From Peptostreptococcus sp. MV1 (GTDB taxonomy: Bacteria > Bacillota > Clostridia > Peptostreptococcales > Peptostreptococcaceae), in the NCBI RefSeq assembly GCF_000758885.1, contig NZ_JRNB01000057.1, forward strand, positions 1 through 33,438: a stretch of 33,438 nucleotides of DNA. Direction: 5' to 3'. The position numbers and the translations under genes are program-made. A model generated the notes under the pieces. It was not told the origin of the DNA. It did no database searches and saw only the letters and a list, made by a program, of their open reading frames with translations. Positions 14,402 through 23,441 of this stretch are shown piece by piece (the first letter of the stretch is position 1; the number at the start of each line of letters is the position of its first letter).

Positions 14402-15808
14402 ATGATTAGCCTAAGAGTTGAAGAAATCGCCCAAGCGACCCAGGGACAGCTTTTATGCCAGGGTATGAACGGCGAAATCACCAATATAGTTATAGATAGC
14501 AGGTTGGTCGGACCAGGAGCTATATTTGTTGCAATAGTTGGTGAAAGTATGGATGGACACGTCTTTTTAGAGTCTGCCCACCAAGAAGGGTGTAGGTTTT
14601 TCTTGGTAAGTAACGAAAGCTACATCACAGATAGGTTTAAGGATAGTACAGTTATTAAGGTTGATAATACTGAAATAGGACTTGGTCTTTTGAGCAAGTA
14701 CTATAGAGACCAGTTTGATATACCTTTTGTAGGTATAACGGGTAGTGTAGGTAAAACAACTACTAGGGATATGGTTTATTCTGTATTGGCTAGTAAATTT
14801 AATACTATAAAGAACGAAAAAAATTATAACAATCAATTTGGGGTACCCCTTACCCTGTTTAGGCTCGAACCTAGCCACCAGACTGCTGTGATAGAGATGG
14901 GTATGTGTGGTTTTGGTGAGATAGAATACCTGGCTAATATAGTTAGGCCTAGGATAGGAATTATAACCAATATAGGCATGTCTCATATTGAGCATCTGGG
15001 TTCGCAGGAGGGTATATTCAAGGCAAAAATGGAAATTACATCGGGCTTTGACCAGGACTCATCACTCATTGTAAATGGTGATGATAGGTTCCTTAGGACT
15101 GAGCTTGATAGATATAGAAATAGCGAAAAAGATTCTTACAAGGTGTATTCCTTTGGTATGGAGCTACAAAATGACCTATGTTGCAAGTATCAAGAAGTTG
15201 TAGATAATGACAATACTAGGTTTACATGTAGCTTTGAGGGGGAAAACTATGACTTTACTATACCTTGTCTAGGAGAACATAACGTCAGAAATGCTATGGC
15301 AGCTATCTTGGCAGGTCATATAATGGGCATGAGCATGGATGAAATTGCTAGGGGCTTGATGGAGTTTGTGGCTACTGAAAACAGACAAGACATAATAAAG
15401 ACTGACAGGTTTACCCTAATTAACGATGTATATAATGCCAGCCCAGACTCAATGATAGCAGCCCTAAAGGTCCTAAAGTTGTACAAGGAAAATAGGAGAG
15501 TGGCTATACTAGGAGATTGCCTAGAGATGGGTGACTATGCAGAGGAAGGCCATAGGAAGGTCGGCTACCAGACTCTAGACAAGGCTGACCTAATTATAAC
15601 TACAGGTCAGGCCGCTAGATTTATAGGGGTAGAAGCTATGGAGAGGGGCTTTGATCTTAGTAGAGTGTTTCACTTTGAGACCAAGGAAGAGCTTATAGGG
15701 TCCCTAGCAGATATAGTTGAAGATGGAGATGTAATCCTCTTGAAGGCATCTAGGGGAATGAAGTTTGAAGATATAGTAGAGGTCTTGAAAGGAGGCTGTC
15801 AATGCTAG
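14402..15808 (+). CDS. murF: UDP-MurNAc-tripeptide:D-alanyl-D-alanine ligase
   Basis: MurF adds D-Ala-D-Ala to the UDP-MurNAc-tripeptide in the cytoplasm, the last cytoplasmic step of peptidoglycan monomer assembly. The 468-residue protein has the Mur ligase three-domain layout: an N-terminal UDP-binding domain (SRLVGPGAIFVAIVGESMDGH), an ATP P-loop G111-ITGSVGKTTT, and a C-terminal ligase domain (NDVYNASPDSMIAAL). AGGAGG precedes the ATG. Its last codons overlap the start of mraY by 7 bases. murE is not in the window. Confidence 0.96.
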   Translation: MISLRVEEIAQATQGQLLCQGMNGEITNIVIDSRLVGPGAIFVAIVGESMDGHVFLESAHQEGCRFFLVSNESYITDRFKDSTVIKVDNTEIGLGLLSKYYRDQFDIPFVGITGSVGKTTTRDMVYSVLASKFNTIKNEKNYNNQFGVPLTLFRLEPSHQTAVIEMGMCGFGEIEYLANIVRPRIGIITNIGMSHIEHLGSQEGIFKAKMEITSGFDQDSSLIVNGDDRFLRTELDRYRNSEKDSYKVYSFGMELQNDLCCKYQEVVDNDNTRFTCSFEGENYDFTIPCLGEHNVRNAMAAILAGHIMGMSMDEIARGLMEFVATENRQDIIKTDRFTLINDVYNASPDSMIAALKVLKLYKENRRVAILGDCLEMGDYAEEGHRKVGYQTLDKADLIITTGQAARFIGVEAMERGFDLSRVFHFETKEELIGSLADIVEDGDVILLKASRGMKFEDIVEVLKGGCQC

Positions 15809-16767
15809 GTTTTAGAGAATTGGCAATTACGGGCTTGTTTGCCTTTGTATTGGTATTGATAATGGGGCCAGTGGTTTTACCAGCCCTTCATAGGTTCAAG
15901 TTTGGTCAGACTGTCAGGGATGATGGCCCACAGACCCACCTTAAGAAAAATGGTACACCTACTATGGGTGGTGTCATGATGATAGTGGCTATCCTGGTAG
16001 TTACCTTGATTAGGGCAGGTATCAGTAGTGATATATTGATGGCCCTGCTGTGTATGTTTGGCTTTGGTCTAGTTGGATTTTTTGATGACATAGTGAAAAT
16101 CAAGATGACTAGGTCATTGGGGCTTACTCCTATTCAAAAAATAATAATACAGGTTGTCCTTGCCTTGGTTCTTGCCTTTTATAGGTATTGGACTATAGGA
16201 TCAGGTGACCAGTTTATAATTCCTTTCGTGAAGATAGGTATAAACATTGGTATATTCTATATACCTCTAATGTTGATTGTAATATTGGGTACTGTAAATG
16301 CTGTCAACCTAACTGATGGTTTGGATGGTCTAGCTTCTGGAATTACTGCTATTGTGTCTACATTCTTTGTCATATTTGCCTTGATAGTAGCTCAGAACGC
16401 AGGTATTTCACAGATGGCAGCAGCTACACTAGGTGCCTGTATAGGATTTTTGTGGTTCAATGTCAACCCAGCCAGGGTATTTATGGGGGATACAGGCTCA
16501 ATGGCCTTGGGTGGAGCAGTGACTGCCTTTGCCCTGTTTACTAACTCTGTATTGATTATACCTATAGTAGGTGGAATATATTTTGCAGAAGCCCTATCAG
16601 TTATAATACAGGTTATGTATTTCAAAAAGACTAGGAAGAGAATCTTTAAAATGGCCCCACTTCATCATCATTACGAGCAATGTGGATGGCCAGAAACAAA
16701 GGTTGTATTTATATTTTGGCTAGTATCAGTCGTCCTTGTTTTGATAGGACTGGTAGCCATGTTTTAA
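15802..16767 (+). CDS. mraY: Phospho-MurNAc-pentapeptide transferase
   Basis: MraY attaches phospho-MurNAc-pentapeptide to undecaprenyl phosphate, making lipid I at the inner face of the membrane. The 321-residue protein has about ten membrane segments and the family motifs KKNGTPTMGGVMM, FFDDIVKIK (aspartates near residue 95), NAVNLTDGLDGLASG, and FMGDTGSMALGG, with APLHHHYEQCGWPE near the C-terminus. It overlaps murF by 7 bases. A gap of about 110 bases with a hairpin follows before murD. Confidence 0.97.
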   Translation: MLGFRELAITGLFAFVLVLIMGPVVLPALHRFKFGQTVRDDGPQTHLKKNGTPTMGGVMMIVAILVVTLIRAGISSDILMALLCMFGFGLVGFFDDIVKIKMTRSLGLTPIQKIIIQVVLALVLAFYRYWTIGSGDQFIIPFVKIGINIGIFYIPLMLIVILGTVNAVNLTDGLDGLASGITAIVSTFFVIFALIVAQNAGISQMAAATLGACIGFLWFNVNPARVFMGDTGSMALGGAVTAFALFTNSVLIIPIVGGIYFAEALSVIIQVMYFKKTRKRIFKMAPLHHHYEQCGWPETKVVFIFWLVSVVLVLIGLVAMF

Positions 16768-16789
16768 TAAATATACAATTTTAGCAAGA

Positions 16790-16813
16790 ATGGTCTAAGT
16801 TTACTTAGGCCAT
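16790..16813 (+). terminator. Ten-base-pair hairpin between mraY and murD
   Basis: ATGGTCTAAG (16790-16799) pairs along its whole length with CTTAGGCCAT (16804-16813), with one G-T wobble and loop TTTA. No T run follows (TAGTATATATA), so it may be an attenuator, an RNA processing site or a weak terminator rather than a strong stop. The next gene starts 66 bases later. Confidence 0.5.
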
Positions 16814-16879
16814 TAGTATATATATGGATGGTAAGCAATAGCTTTCACTATCTGACAAAATGAAATGAAGGTGACTATA

Positions 16880-18244
16880 ATGAGTAAGAAAATATTAGTA
16901 GTAGGTATGGCTAGGTCAGGGCTTGCAGCAGTCAAGTACCTGTCAAACAAGGGCTATGGTGTAGTCGTAAATGATTCTAAGCCAGAAGCTGACCTAGGTC
17001 AGGTCTTGGATGAATTAAAATCATATGAAAATTTAGAGTATATTCTAGGGAAAAATCCAGGCAAGGAAATCCTAAAGGATGTAGATATGGCAGTTGTTTC
17101 TCCGGGAGTTCCACTGGAACTTGACTTCTTGCTTGAGCTAAGAAGTATGGGCAAGGAAGTTATAAGCGAAGTTGAGCTAGCCTACAGGGAGGCTCAGTCA
17201 AAAAATATCAAGTTCTTGGGTATAACTGGTACAAATGGAAAGACTACAACTACTTCGATAGCTGGTGAGATATGCAAGGAAGCCGGTCTAGAAACATATG
17301 TAGTTGGAAATATTGGTAATCCAGCCATCAGTGCAGTAGAAGTTGCTAATCCAGGGGCAGTTTTGGTTATAGAGTTGTCTAGCTTCCAGTTAGAGGCGGT
17401 CTATGATTTCAGACCTCAAGTTTCTACAGTACTTAACCTGACTGAAGACCATATGAACAGACATCATACTATGGAAAACTATGCCAAGGCCAAGGCTAAT
17501 ATATTTGCAAAACAGACACCGGACATGGTATGTGTATTAAACTATGATGACCAGATAACTAGGGATATGGGCAAGGATTGTCAGGCTAGACCAGTCTATT
17601 TTTCAAGGCAGGCTAGACCAAAAGGCGGTATTTACCTTGATGACAAGCAGAATATCATAGCAGTCAAGGATGGCCAGGAGATAGAGATAGTAAACGCAGC
17701 TGACCTGAGTTTACCAGGTGGACATAACCTTGAAAACTGTATGGCTGCAATTGGTCTTTGTCTACACTTTGGTATTGATAAGAATGTAATCAAGAAGGTA
17801 TTGACTAGCTTCAAGGCCGTTGAGCATAGGTTGGAATATGTAAACACAGTAAATGGAGTGGTATATGTAAATGACTCAAAGGGTACCAATCCGGACTCTA
17901 CCATAAAGGCAGTCCAGTCTTACAAGACTCCTATAATCCTGATTGCAGGTGGCTATGACAAGGGTAGTGACTTTACAGAACTATTTGATATAGCTGTGGA
18001 TTATGTAAGGACGGCCCTAGTGATAGGTCAGACTGCTGACCTAATCGCCGATACTGCGTCCAAGGCAGGTATCAAGGAAATATACAAACTTGATAGCTTA
18101 AAAGAAGCAGTTATAAAGGCTAGCCAAATAGCGGATGAAGCTGATGTAGTCCTATTGTCTCCGGCTTGTGCTAGTTGGGGCATGTACAAGAACTACGAAG
18201 AGAGAGGAAGAGAGTTTAAGGATATAGTCAATAATATGTTATAA
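16880..18244 (+). CDS. murD: UDP-MurNAc-L-alanine:D-glutamate ligase
   Basis: MurD adds D-glutamate to UDP-MurNAc-L-Ala in the cytoplasm. The N-terminal Rossmann-like part begins ILVVGMARSGLAAVKYL. The ATP loop is G114-ITGTNGKTTT, and the Mur ligase signatures NLTEDHMNRH and VNDSKGTNPDST and the C-terminal SPACASWGMYKNYEERG are all present. I prefer ATG at 16880 over the upstream ATG at 16865, because AAGGTG sits 6 bases before 16880 and the protein then starts MSKKILVVG, typical of the family. murG follows 16 bases downstream; ftsW, often found between or near these genes, is missing. Confidence 0.96.
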   Translation: MSKKILVVGMARSGLAAVKYLSNKGYGVVVNDSKPEADLGQVLDELKSYENLEYILGKNPGKEILKDVDMAVVSPGVPLELDFLLELRSMGKEVISEVELAYREAQSKNIKFLGITGTNGKTTTTSIAGEICKEAGLETYVVGNIGNPAISAVEVANPGAVLVIELSSFQLEAVYDFRPQVSTVLNLTEDHMNRHHTMENYAKAKANIFAKQTPDMVCVLNYDDQITRDMGKDCQARPVYFSRQARPKGGIYLDDKQNIIAVKDGQEIEIVNAADLSLPGGHNLENCMAAIGLCLHFGIDKNVIKKVLTSFKAVEHRLEYVNTVNGVVYVNDSKGTNPDSTIKAVQSYKTPIILIAGGYDKGSDFTELFDIAVDYVRTALVIGQTADLIADTASKAGIKEIYKLDSLKEAVIKASQIADEADVVLLSPACASWGMYKNYEERGREFKDIVNNML

Positions 18245-18260
18245 ATAGAAGGGGAATACA

Positions 18261-19358
18261 ATGAAAGTTATATTGTCAGGTGGTGGAACTGGAGGTCATG
18301 TATATCCAGCCATTGCAATTGCCAACAAAATAAAGGAACATAATCCGGATGCAGAGATACTCTTTGTGGGGACTAGGGCAGGTATAGAATCTGAAATAGT
18401 TCCAAAATATGGATATGATATAGAATTTATAGATGTACAGGGATTTAAGAGAAAGATAGACCTAGATAATGTAAAGAGGTTATTAAAGTTTCTCAAGTCC
18501 CTAGGTGACTCAAAGAAGATAATTAAAAAATTTAAGCCAGACCTAGTCATAGGTACGGGAGGATATGTCAGTGGTTCAGTAGTCTTAAAGGCCAGCAAGA
18601 TGGGGATAAGTTCATGTATACATGAACAGAATTCTTTCCCAGGAATGACCAACAAGATGCTATCTAAAAATGTCGACCTAGTTATGACTAGCTTTGAAGA
18701 TTCGCACAAGAGGTTTCCGGACCAGGCCAAAGACAAGCTGTTTTTTACAGGAAATCCAGTTAGGGATGATATATTAAAGGCCGACAAGATGGAATCAAGG
18801 AGAATCTTGGGTCTTACTGAAGATGAAAAGATGCTTCTTGTAGCAGGTGGTAGTGGTGGATCTGAGGAGATAAATGACGCCCTAAAAAAGGTAATGCCAA
18901 AGTTGGTTGAAGATAGAATTGCCTTTACAATAGCAACAGGAAGAGCCTACTATGACAAGTTTATGAAGGACTATGGTTATCTAAAATATGGACCAAACCA
19001 GAAAATACTTCCTTATCTTGACGACATGGCCAATAACCTAGCAGCTGCAGACCTAGTTATTGGTTCTGCCGGAGCCATATCTATGGCAGAAATGACAGCT
19101 ATAGGAGTACCAGCCATAATAATACCTAAGGCCTATACAGCAGAGAACCACCAAGAATACAATGCCAAAAGTCTTGAAAGAGCTGGTGGAGCCGTATGTA
19201 TAACTGAAAAGGAATTGAATGAAGATTCACTTTATGAAAATATATTCGACCTCTTATACGATCAAGATAGGTTAGATGATATGAGTAAGGCTAGTAGGGC
19301 TTTTGGCAAGAGGGATGCTATAGAACTAATCTATGAGTGTATATCAAAATTTTTGTAA
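18261..19358 (+). CDS. murG: Undecaprenyl-PP-MurNAc-pentapeptide GlcNAc transferase
   Basis: MurG adds GlcNAc to lipid I to form lipid II, acting as a peripheral enzyme on the inner membrane face. The 365-residue GT28 protein has the N-terminal glycine-rich G7-GGTGGHVYPA loop, TGGYVSGSVV, HEQNSFPGMTN, and the donor-binding C-terminal region (VAGGSGGSEEIND; GSAGAISMAEMTAIGVPAIIIP; ENHQEYNAKSLERAGGA). GGGG lies before the ATG. It ends the wall-synthesis run: about 200 bases of mostly AT-rich DNA separate it from ftsZ, where divIB/ftsQ and ftsA would often be. Confidence 0.97.
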   Translation: MKVILSGGGTGGHVYPAIAIANKIKEHNPDAEILFVGTRAGIESEIVPKYGYDIEFIDVQGFKRKIDLDNVKRLLKFLKSLGDSKKIIKKFKPDLVIGTGGYVSGSVVLKASKMGISSCIHEQNSFPGMTNKMLSKNVDLVMTSFEDSHKRFPDQAKDKLFFTGNPVRDDILKADKMESRRILGLTEDEKMLLVAGGSGGSEEINDALKKVMPKLVEDRIAFTIATGRAYYDKFMKDYGYLKYGPNQKILPYLDDMANNLAAADLVIGSAGAISMAEMTAIGVPAIIIPKAYTAENHQEYNAKSLERAGGAVCITEKELNEDSLYENIFDLLYDQDRLDDMSKASRAFGKRDAIELIYECISKFL

Positions 19359-19396
19359 ATTCATTTAGATAAATTGTAAAAAAAGTCAAAAATATG

Positions 19397-19426
19397 TTGC
19401 ATAAGTAGGACAATTTGAGATATTAT
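19397..19426 (+). promoter_or_regulatory. Possible ftsZ promoter
   Basis: TTGCAT (19397-19402) and TATTAT (19421-19426) are 18 bases apart in the roughly 200-base gap between murG and ftsZ. Further AT-rich -10-like sequences (TATAAT at 19426-19431 and 19490-19495) lack good -35 partners. The exact promoter cannot be chosen from sequence alone. Confidence 0.35.
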
Positions 19427-19557
19427 ATAATAGATAGAATGTTATTTATTTTAAATAATAGAAGCTGTGTTTTGAATATTATTTATGAATATAATTTATG
19501 GATACAATTACAGATTATTTAATGATATTAAACTATGTTGTGAATGGGGGTTTATAA

Positions 19558-20718
19558 ATGTTAAACTTTGTTGAAGAACAAATCGGAGCTGCCAATATTA
19601 AGGTAATAGGTGTAGGTGGCGGTGGAAACAATGCCATAAACGTCATGATTAATTCAGGCGTTAGGGGTGTTGAATTTATTTCACTAAATACAGACAAGCA
19701 GGCCTTAGAGGCTTCAAAGGCTGAACATGTCCTACAGATAGGTGAAAAACTAACTAAAGGTTTGGGCGCAGGTGCAAACCCAGAAAAAGGAAAGAAGGCT
19801 GCAGAAGAATCAGCAGATGAGATAGCTAAGGCAATAGAAGGTGCTGATATGGTATTCGTAACTGCTGGTATGGGCGGTGGAACAGGTACAGGTGCTGCTC
19901 CAGTTGTCGCTAAGATTGCCAAGGAAGCAGGTGCACTTACAGTTGCTGTAGTAACTAAGCCTTTCTCATTTGAAGGAAGGGTAAGGATGAACAAGGCTGA
20001 AGAAGGTATAATCGAGTTAAAGAAGAATGTAGATACTTTGATAACTATACCTAATGACAAGATTCTTCAGATAATTGAAAAGAGAACAAGTATAACAGAT
20101 GCCCTTTCAAAGGCGGATGATATATTAAAGCAGGGTATCCAGTCTATATCTGGCCTAATATCAGAGGCTGCCCTAATCAACCTAGACTTTGCCGATGTTG
20201 AAGCAGTGATGAAGGACCAGGGTCTAGCTCATATGGGTATGGGTATGGCTTCAGGTGAAGACAGGGCCATAGCAGCAGCAAGACAGGCTATCGAATCTCC
20301 TTTACTAGAGACTACTATAGATGGAGCAAAGGGCGTCTTGATAAATGTTACAGGTGGAACAGACCTAGGTCTATTAGAAGTTAGTGAAGCAACTGATATA
20401 ATCAGACAAAAGTGCGATCCAGATGCTATGATTATATTTGGTGCTGCTACTAGAGAAGATTTCGGTGATGAGATTGTAATTACAGTAGTTGCTACAGGTC
20501 TTCAGGATAATTCTGACGACTTGTTTACTCCACAGTTGAGAAGAAGCACTGCTACACCAGTTACACCAAAATATAATGAGATACCAAGAGTTACTGAAAC
20601 TCAAAAGGTTGAAAATATCAAGCCAGCTGAAGAAGCTTTTTCAAATAGCTTTGATGATACAGTAACAGCTAGCGATGATGATATGGTTATTCCTACTTTT
20701 TTAAGAAGAAAGAAATAA
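19558..20718 (+). CDS. ftsZ: Cell division GTPase FtsZ
   Basis: FtsZ is the tubulin homologue that forms the Z ring at mid-cell. The 386-residue protein has the N-terminal [15 protein letters not shown], the tubulin signature [15 protein letters not shown] (about 104-118), and the [13 protein letters not shown] region. A variable linker (about 318-373) leads to the conserved C-terminal peptide IPTFLRRKK, the docking site for FtsA, SepF and other partners. GGGGG lies before the ATG. The gene appears to be a single-gene transcript: a long upstream gap and a strong terminator (20740-20771) isolate it. ftsA is not adjacent; sepF is 6.6 kb downstream. Confidence 0.98.
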   Translation: MLNFVEEQIGAANIKVIGVGGGGNNAINVMINSGVRGVEFISLNTDKQALEASKAEHVLQIGEKLTKGLGAGANPEKGKKAAEESADEIAKAIEGADMVFVTAGMGGGTGTGAAPVVAKIAKEAGALTVAVVTKPFSFEGRVRMNKAEEGIIELKKNVDTLITIPNDKILQIIEKRTSITDALSKADDILKQGIQSISGLISEAALINLDFADVEAVMKDQGLAHMGMGMASGEDRAIAAARQAIESPLLETTIDGAKGVLINVTGGTDLGLLEVSEATDIIRQKCDPDAMIIFGAATREDFGDEIVITVVATGLQDNSDDLFTPQLRRSTATPVTPKYNEIPRVTETQKVENIKPAEEAFSNSFDDTVTASDDDMVIPTFLRRKK

Positions 20719-20739
20719 ATAAATCAATAGAAAATTAGG

Positions 20740-20771
20740 TATGACTCAGCTTTTGTCTGAGTCATATTTTT
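20740..20771 (+). terminator. Strong intrinsic terminator after ftsZ
   Basis: TATGACTCAG (20740-20749) and CTGAGTCATA (20757-20766) form a perfect 10-base-pair stem with a 7-base loop, followed directly by TTTTT. It starts 22 bases after the ftsZ stop codon. Confidence 0.9.
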
Positions 20772-20787
20772 ATAAGGGGGATATAGA

Positions 20788-21252
20788 ATGATTTGTCCAT
20801 ATTGTGAATATAAAGAATCCAAGGTTCTGGATTCTAGGCATATAGATTCTTCTTCTATAAGGAGGAGGAGAGAGTGTGAAAGGTGCAAGAAAAGATTTAC
20901 AACTTATGAAAAAATAGAACTGATTCCAGTTATGGTAATAAAGAAGGATGGCAGGAGAGAATCCTTTGACAGGGATAAAATAAAATATGGCCTAATTAGG
21001 TCATGTGAAAAGCTACCTGTGTCTGTCGCCAAGATAGACGAATTGGTAGATTCTATAGAGGCTGAAATCAACAAGATGTTTGTCAATGAAATAGAAACTA
21101 CCAAAATAGGTGAGATGGTCATGGACAGACTAAAGGATGTAGATGAAGTTGCCTACGTTAGGTTTGCATCTGTATATAGGCAGTTCAAAGACTTGAATAC
21201 ATTTGTGAATGAGTTGGAATCTATTTTAAAAGAAAAAAAGGATGAGAAGTAG
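20788..21252 (+). CDS. nrdR: Transcriptional repressor NrdR of ribonucleotide reductase genes
   Basis: NrdR senses ATP/dATP and represses ribonucleotide reductase operons. The 154-residue protein has a zinc ribbon (C3, C6, C30, C33, with the DNA-contacting run R25-R28 just before the third cysteine) and an ATP-cone ([16 protein letters not shown] onward, about 50-140). GGGGG lies before the ATG. Its TAG stop shares one base with the GTG start of the response regulator, so the two are translated in a coupled way. No nrd genes are nearby. Confidence 0.97.
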   Translation: MICPYCEYKESKVLDSRHIDSSSIRRRRECERCKKRFTTYEKIELIPVMVIKKDGRRESFDRDKIKYGLIRSCEKLPVSVAKIDELVDSIEAEINKMFVNEIETTKIGEMVMDRLKDVDEVAYVRFASVYRQFKDLNTFVNELESILKEKKDEK

Positions 21253-21932
21253 TGAAGATATTGGTAATTGACGACGAAGAACATATACTAGAATTACTAA
21301 AATTTAATCTAGAATTATCGGGTTTTGATGTGTATGTATCAACGGATGCTAGTCAAACTCAAGACTTGATTAAAAATCAAAATCCAGATCTTTTACTCTT
21401 GGACTGGATGTTACCAAAGATCAGTGGTATAGATATACTTAAGAAGATTAGGTCAGATGAGGCTACCTACGATCTACCTGTAATCATGCTGACAGCTAAG
21501 AATATGGAAGATGACAAGATTCAGGGTTTGAACGTAGGTGCGGATGATTATATAACCAAACCTTTTAGCATAAAGGAGCTCATGGCAAGAATAAATACTG
21601 TGCTTAGAAGGTACAGGCTGAGTGATAAATCTCAAACTATAATAGAAGTTGGAAACATAGTATTAAATACCGACCAACATAAGGTTACTGTAGATAGTGA
21701 AGATATAGATCTAACTCGTAAGGAGTTTGAACTTCTAAAGCTCCTTATGGAAAATAGGGGCAAGGTCCTGAAAAGAGACTATCTATTAGAAAAGATATGG
21801 GGCTATGAATTCTATGGTGAGACTAGGACTGTGGATGTACATATCAGGCATCTCAGGAAAAAACTGGGACTTGATGAAAATAGTGAGAATGGCATAGATA
21901 CAATAAGGGGTCTTGGTTACAAAATGATATAA
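21252..21932 (+). CDS. OmpR/PhoB-family response regulator
   Basis: A 226-residue two-component regulator with an N-terminal receiver domain (acidic pair D7-D8, phospho-acceptor D51 in LLLLDWMLP, and the conserved lysine in DDYITKPFS) and a C-terminal winged-helix DNA-binding domain (about 127-226, with LTRKEFELLKLL and TRTVDVHIRHLRKKL). It resembles PhoP/WalR-type regulators of phosphate or wall homeostasis, but subfamily and targets cannot be fixed from sequence. The start is GTG, overlapping the nrdR stop by one base. A terminator hairpin separates it from the kinase gene. Confidence 0.93.
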   Translation: MKILVIDDEEHILELLKFNLELSGFDVYVSTDASQTQDLIKNQNPDLLLLDWMLPKISGIDILKKIRSDEATYDLPVIMLTAKNMEDDKIQGLNVGADDYITKPFSIKELMARINTVLRRYRLSDKSQTIIEVGNIVLNTDQHKVTVDSEDIDLTRKEFELLKLLMENRGKVLKRDYLLEKIWGYEFYGETRTVDVHIRHLRKKLGLDENSENGIDTIRGLGYKMI

Positions 21933-21938
21933 TAGAGC

Positions 21939-21975
21939 TAAGGGTAGTAAACAAAGTTTATTATCCTTAATTTTT
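21939..21975 (+). terminator. Intrinsic terminator/attenuator between response regulator and kinase
   Basis: TAAGGGTAGTAAAC (21939-21952) pairs with GTTTATTATCCTTA (21956-21969) as 14 base pairs with two G-T wobbles and loop AAA, followed by ATTTTT. The kinase Shine-Dalgarno GGAGG (21976-21980) directly abuts the T run. It should let only part of the transcripts reach the kinase gene. Confidence 0.75.
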
Positions 21976-21985
21976 GGAGGTTATT

Positions 21986-23266
21986 ATGGATAGGGTCATG
22001 TATATTTTGGTAGTTGCTATGCTTCTTTCTTGGCTGATACTAATTCTGCATTGGAGATATGTACAGGGATTTAGAAGTTTCATAAAAGATATGAAGAGGG
22101 TGTCTTGTAGGATTAAGCAGATGGATTTTTCTGTAAGGCTAAAAAAAAGTAATAGTGCTGAGCTTATGGGATTCGTCAATAATTTTAATTCAATGTTATC
22201 CTCTCTAGACAAGTCTTTTGATGATATAGCCAATAAAAATAGGCAGCTAGATGCGATAATAAAATCTGTATCGAATGGTATAATTGTAATTGACATAAAC
22301 AACAGGGTATACCTAATTAATTCTGTAGCTAGGGACTATATAAATTGTCAATCAAGTGGAAAGTTAGAGGGCTTGCCAATTTCTAGCATTGTAAAGAATG
22401 ATCAGTTATTAGACTTTATAGTATACAATGCAGGTATGAATACTAGCATATCAAAAGAAATAAAATGTGTAAGCGGAAGGACTTTTAAAGTCAAGATAGA
22501 CCCTGTAAAAATGCACCTTAAGAAGGACTTGGTAATATCATCTGTCATAAATATAGAAGATATCAGTGAAAGGATTAGGCTAGAGAATATTAGGAGGGAT
22601 TTTGCGGCTAATGTAAGTCACGAATTGAAGACACCCTTGACGTCTATACAGGGTTTTATTGAAACTCTGAAGGCTAATGATGAAAGTATAGATCCCGCCA
22701 CTAGAAAGAGGTTTTTAGATATAATTGACAATGAGTCATCTAGACTTAGAATATTAATAAATGATATATTGATGTTATCCTCAATTGAAGGAGATATTGT
22801 CTTGTCTATAGAAAGGGTTGATTTGAGAAAAGAAAATCAAAAGATCTTGGATCTTTTTCAGGATAAAATGGCAAGAAAACAAGTGGACATATCTTTTGAA
22901 TATAATGGAGTAGAGTCAATTCAGACACATAGAGAATATTACAAGGAGCTGATGATAAACCTAATATCCAACGCCATAAAATACAACAGACCAGGTGGTT
23001 ATGTAAAGGTTAGTTTTATTGATGATGACGATAACTATAGTATTTGGGTGGAAGATAATGGCATTGGAATTGGTGAAGAGGAGCAGGAAAGAATTTTTGA
23101 AAGATTTTACAGGGTTACAAAGTCTAGGAATAAAGAAATTGATGGTACAGGTCTAGGCCTGGCTATAGTAAAGCATATAATATTATCTCTTGGGGGTGAT
23201 ATTGAAGTAGAATCATATCTTGGAAGGGGAACAAAGTTCAAAATAAGCCTACCTAAAAAGCAATAA
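21986..23266 (+). CDS. Membrane sensor histidine kinase, partner of the preceding regulator
   Basis: A 426-residue kinase with a single N-terminal membrane segment (about residues 4-23, MYILVVAMLLSWLILILHW) and no extracytoplasmic loop. A linker helix/HAMP-like stretch is followed by a PAS-like domain (about 75-180, LDAIIKSVSNGIIVIDINNRVY). The HisKA domain carries H212 in SHELKTPLTSIQGF, and the ATPase domain follows (N box NLISNAIKYN, G1 VEDNGIGIG, G2 GTGLGLAIVKHI). The layout matches PhoR/WalK-type kinases that have lost the outer sensor, so the signal is probably internal or membrane-borne. ATG at 21986 is chosen because GGAGG lies 5 bases upstream; a TTG at 21974 lies in the terminator T run. 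Confidence 0.92.
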   Translation: MDRVMYILVVAMLLSWLILILHWRYVQGFRSFIKDMKRVSCRIKQMDFSVRLKKSNSAELMGFVNNFNSMLSSLDKSFDDIANKNRQLDAIIKSVSNGIIVIDINNRVYLINSVARDYINCQSSGKLEGLPISSIVKNDQLLDFIVYNAGMNTSISKEIKCVSGRTFKVKIDPVKMHLKKDLVISSVINIEDISERIRLENIRRDFAANVSHELKTPLTSIQGFIETLKANDESIDPATRKRFLDIIDNESSRLRILINDILMLSSIEGDIVLSIERVDLRKENQKILDLFQDKMARKQVDISFEYNGVESIQTHREYYKELMINLISNAIKYNRPGGYVKVSFIDDDDNYSIWVEDNGIGIGEEEQERIFERFYRVTKSRNKEIDGTGLGLAIVKHIILSLGGDIEVESYLGRGTKFKISLPKKQ

Positions 23267-23312
23267 TTTGCCCAATAGATTAATTTTACTGTAAATTTCA
23301 AGCAAAATCAGT

Positions 23313-23318
23313 TATAAT
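23313..23318 (+). promoter_or_regulatory. Possible -10 box upstream of der
   Basis: A consensus TATAAT lies in the 175-base gap between the kinase gene and der, about 125 bases before the der start. The -35 partner at 17 bases (TGTAAA) is weak. I see no terminator in this gap, so read-through from the kinase gene is also possible. Confidence 0.3.
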
Positions 23319-23441
23319 GATTAGATGGCTGTGATAGAATAATAATTGTATACTAGGTAATATGAATATAAAACGACTAGTAGATAGGATGATATTTAAT
23401 GAAAAATAAAATAATAGTTGAGAAGAAAAGGAAGTGATATT

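Noticed and set aside
19533-20060. 175-codon open frame on the minus strand
   Set aside because: It is antisense to the 5' half of ftsZ; the Pro/Ala/Ser richness is the complement of FtsZ glycine-rich codons.
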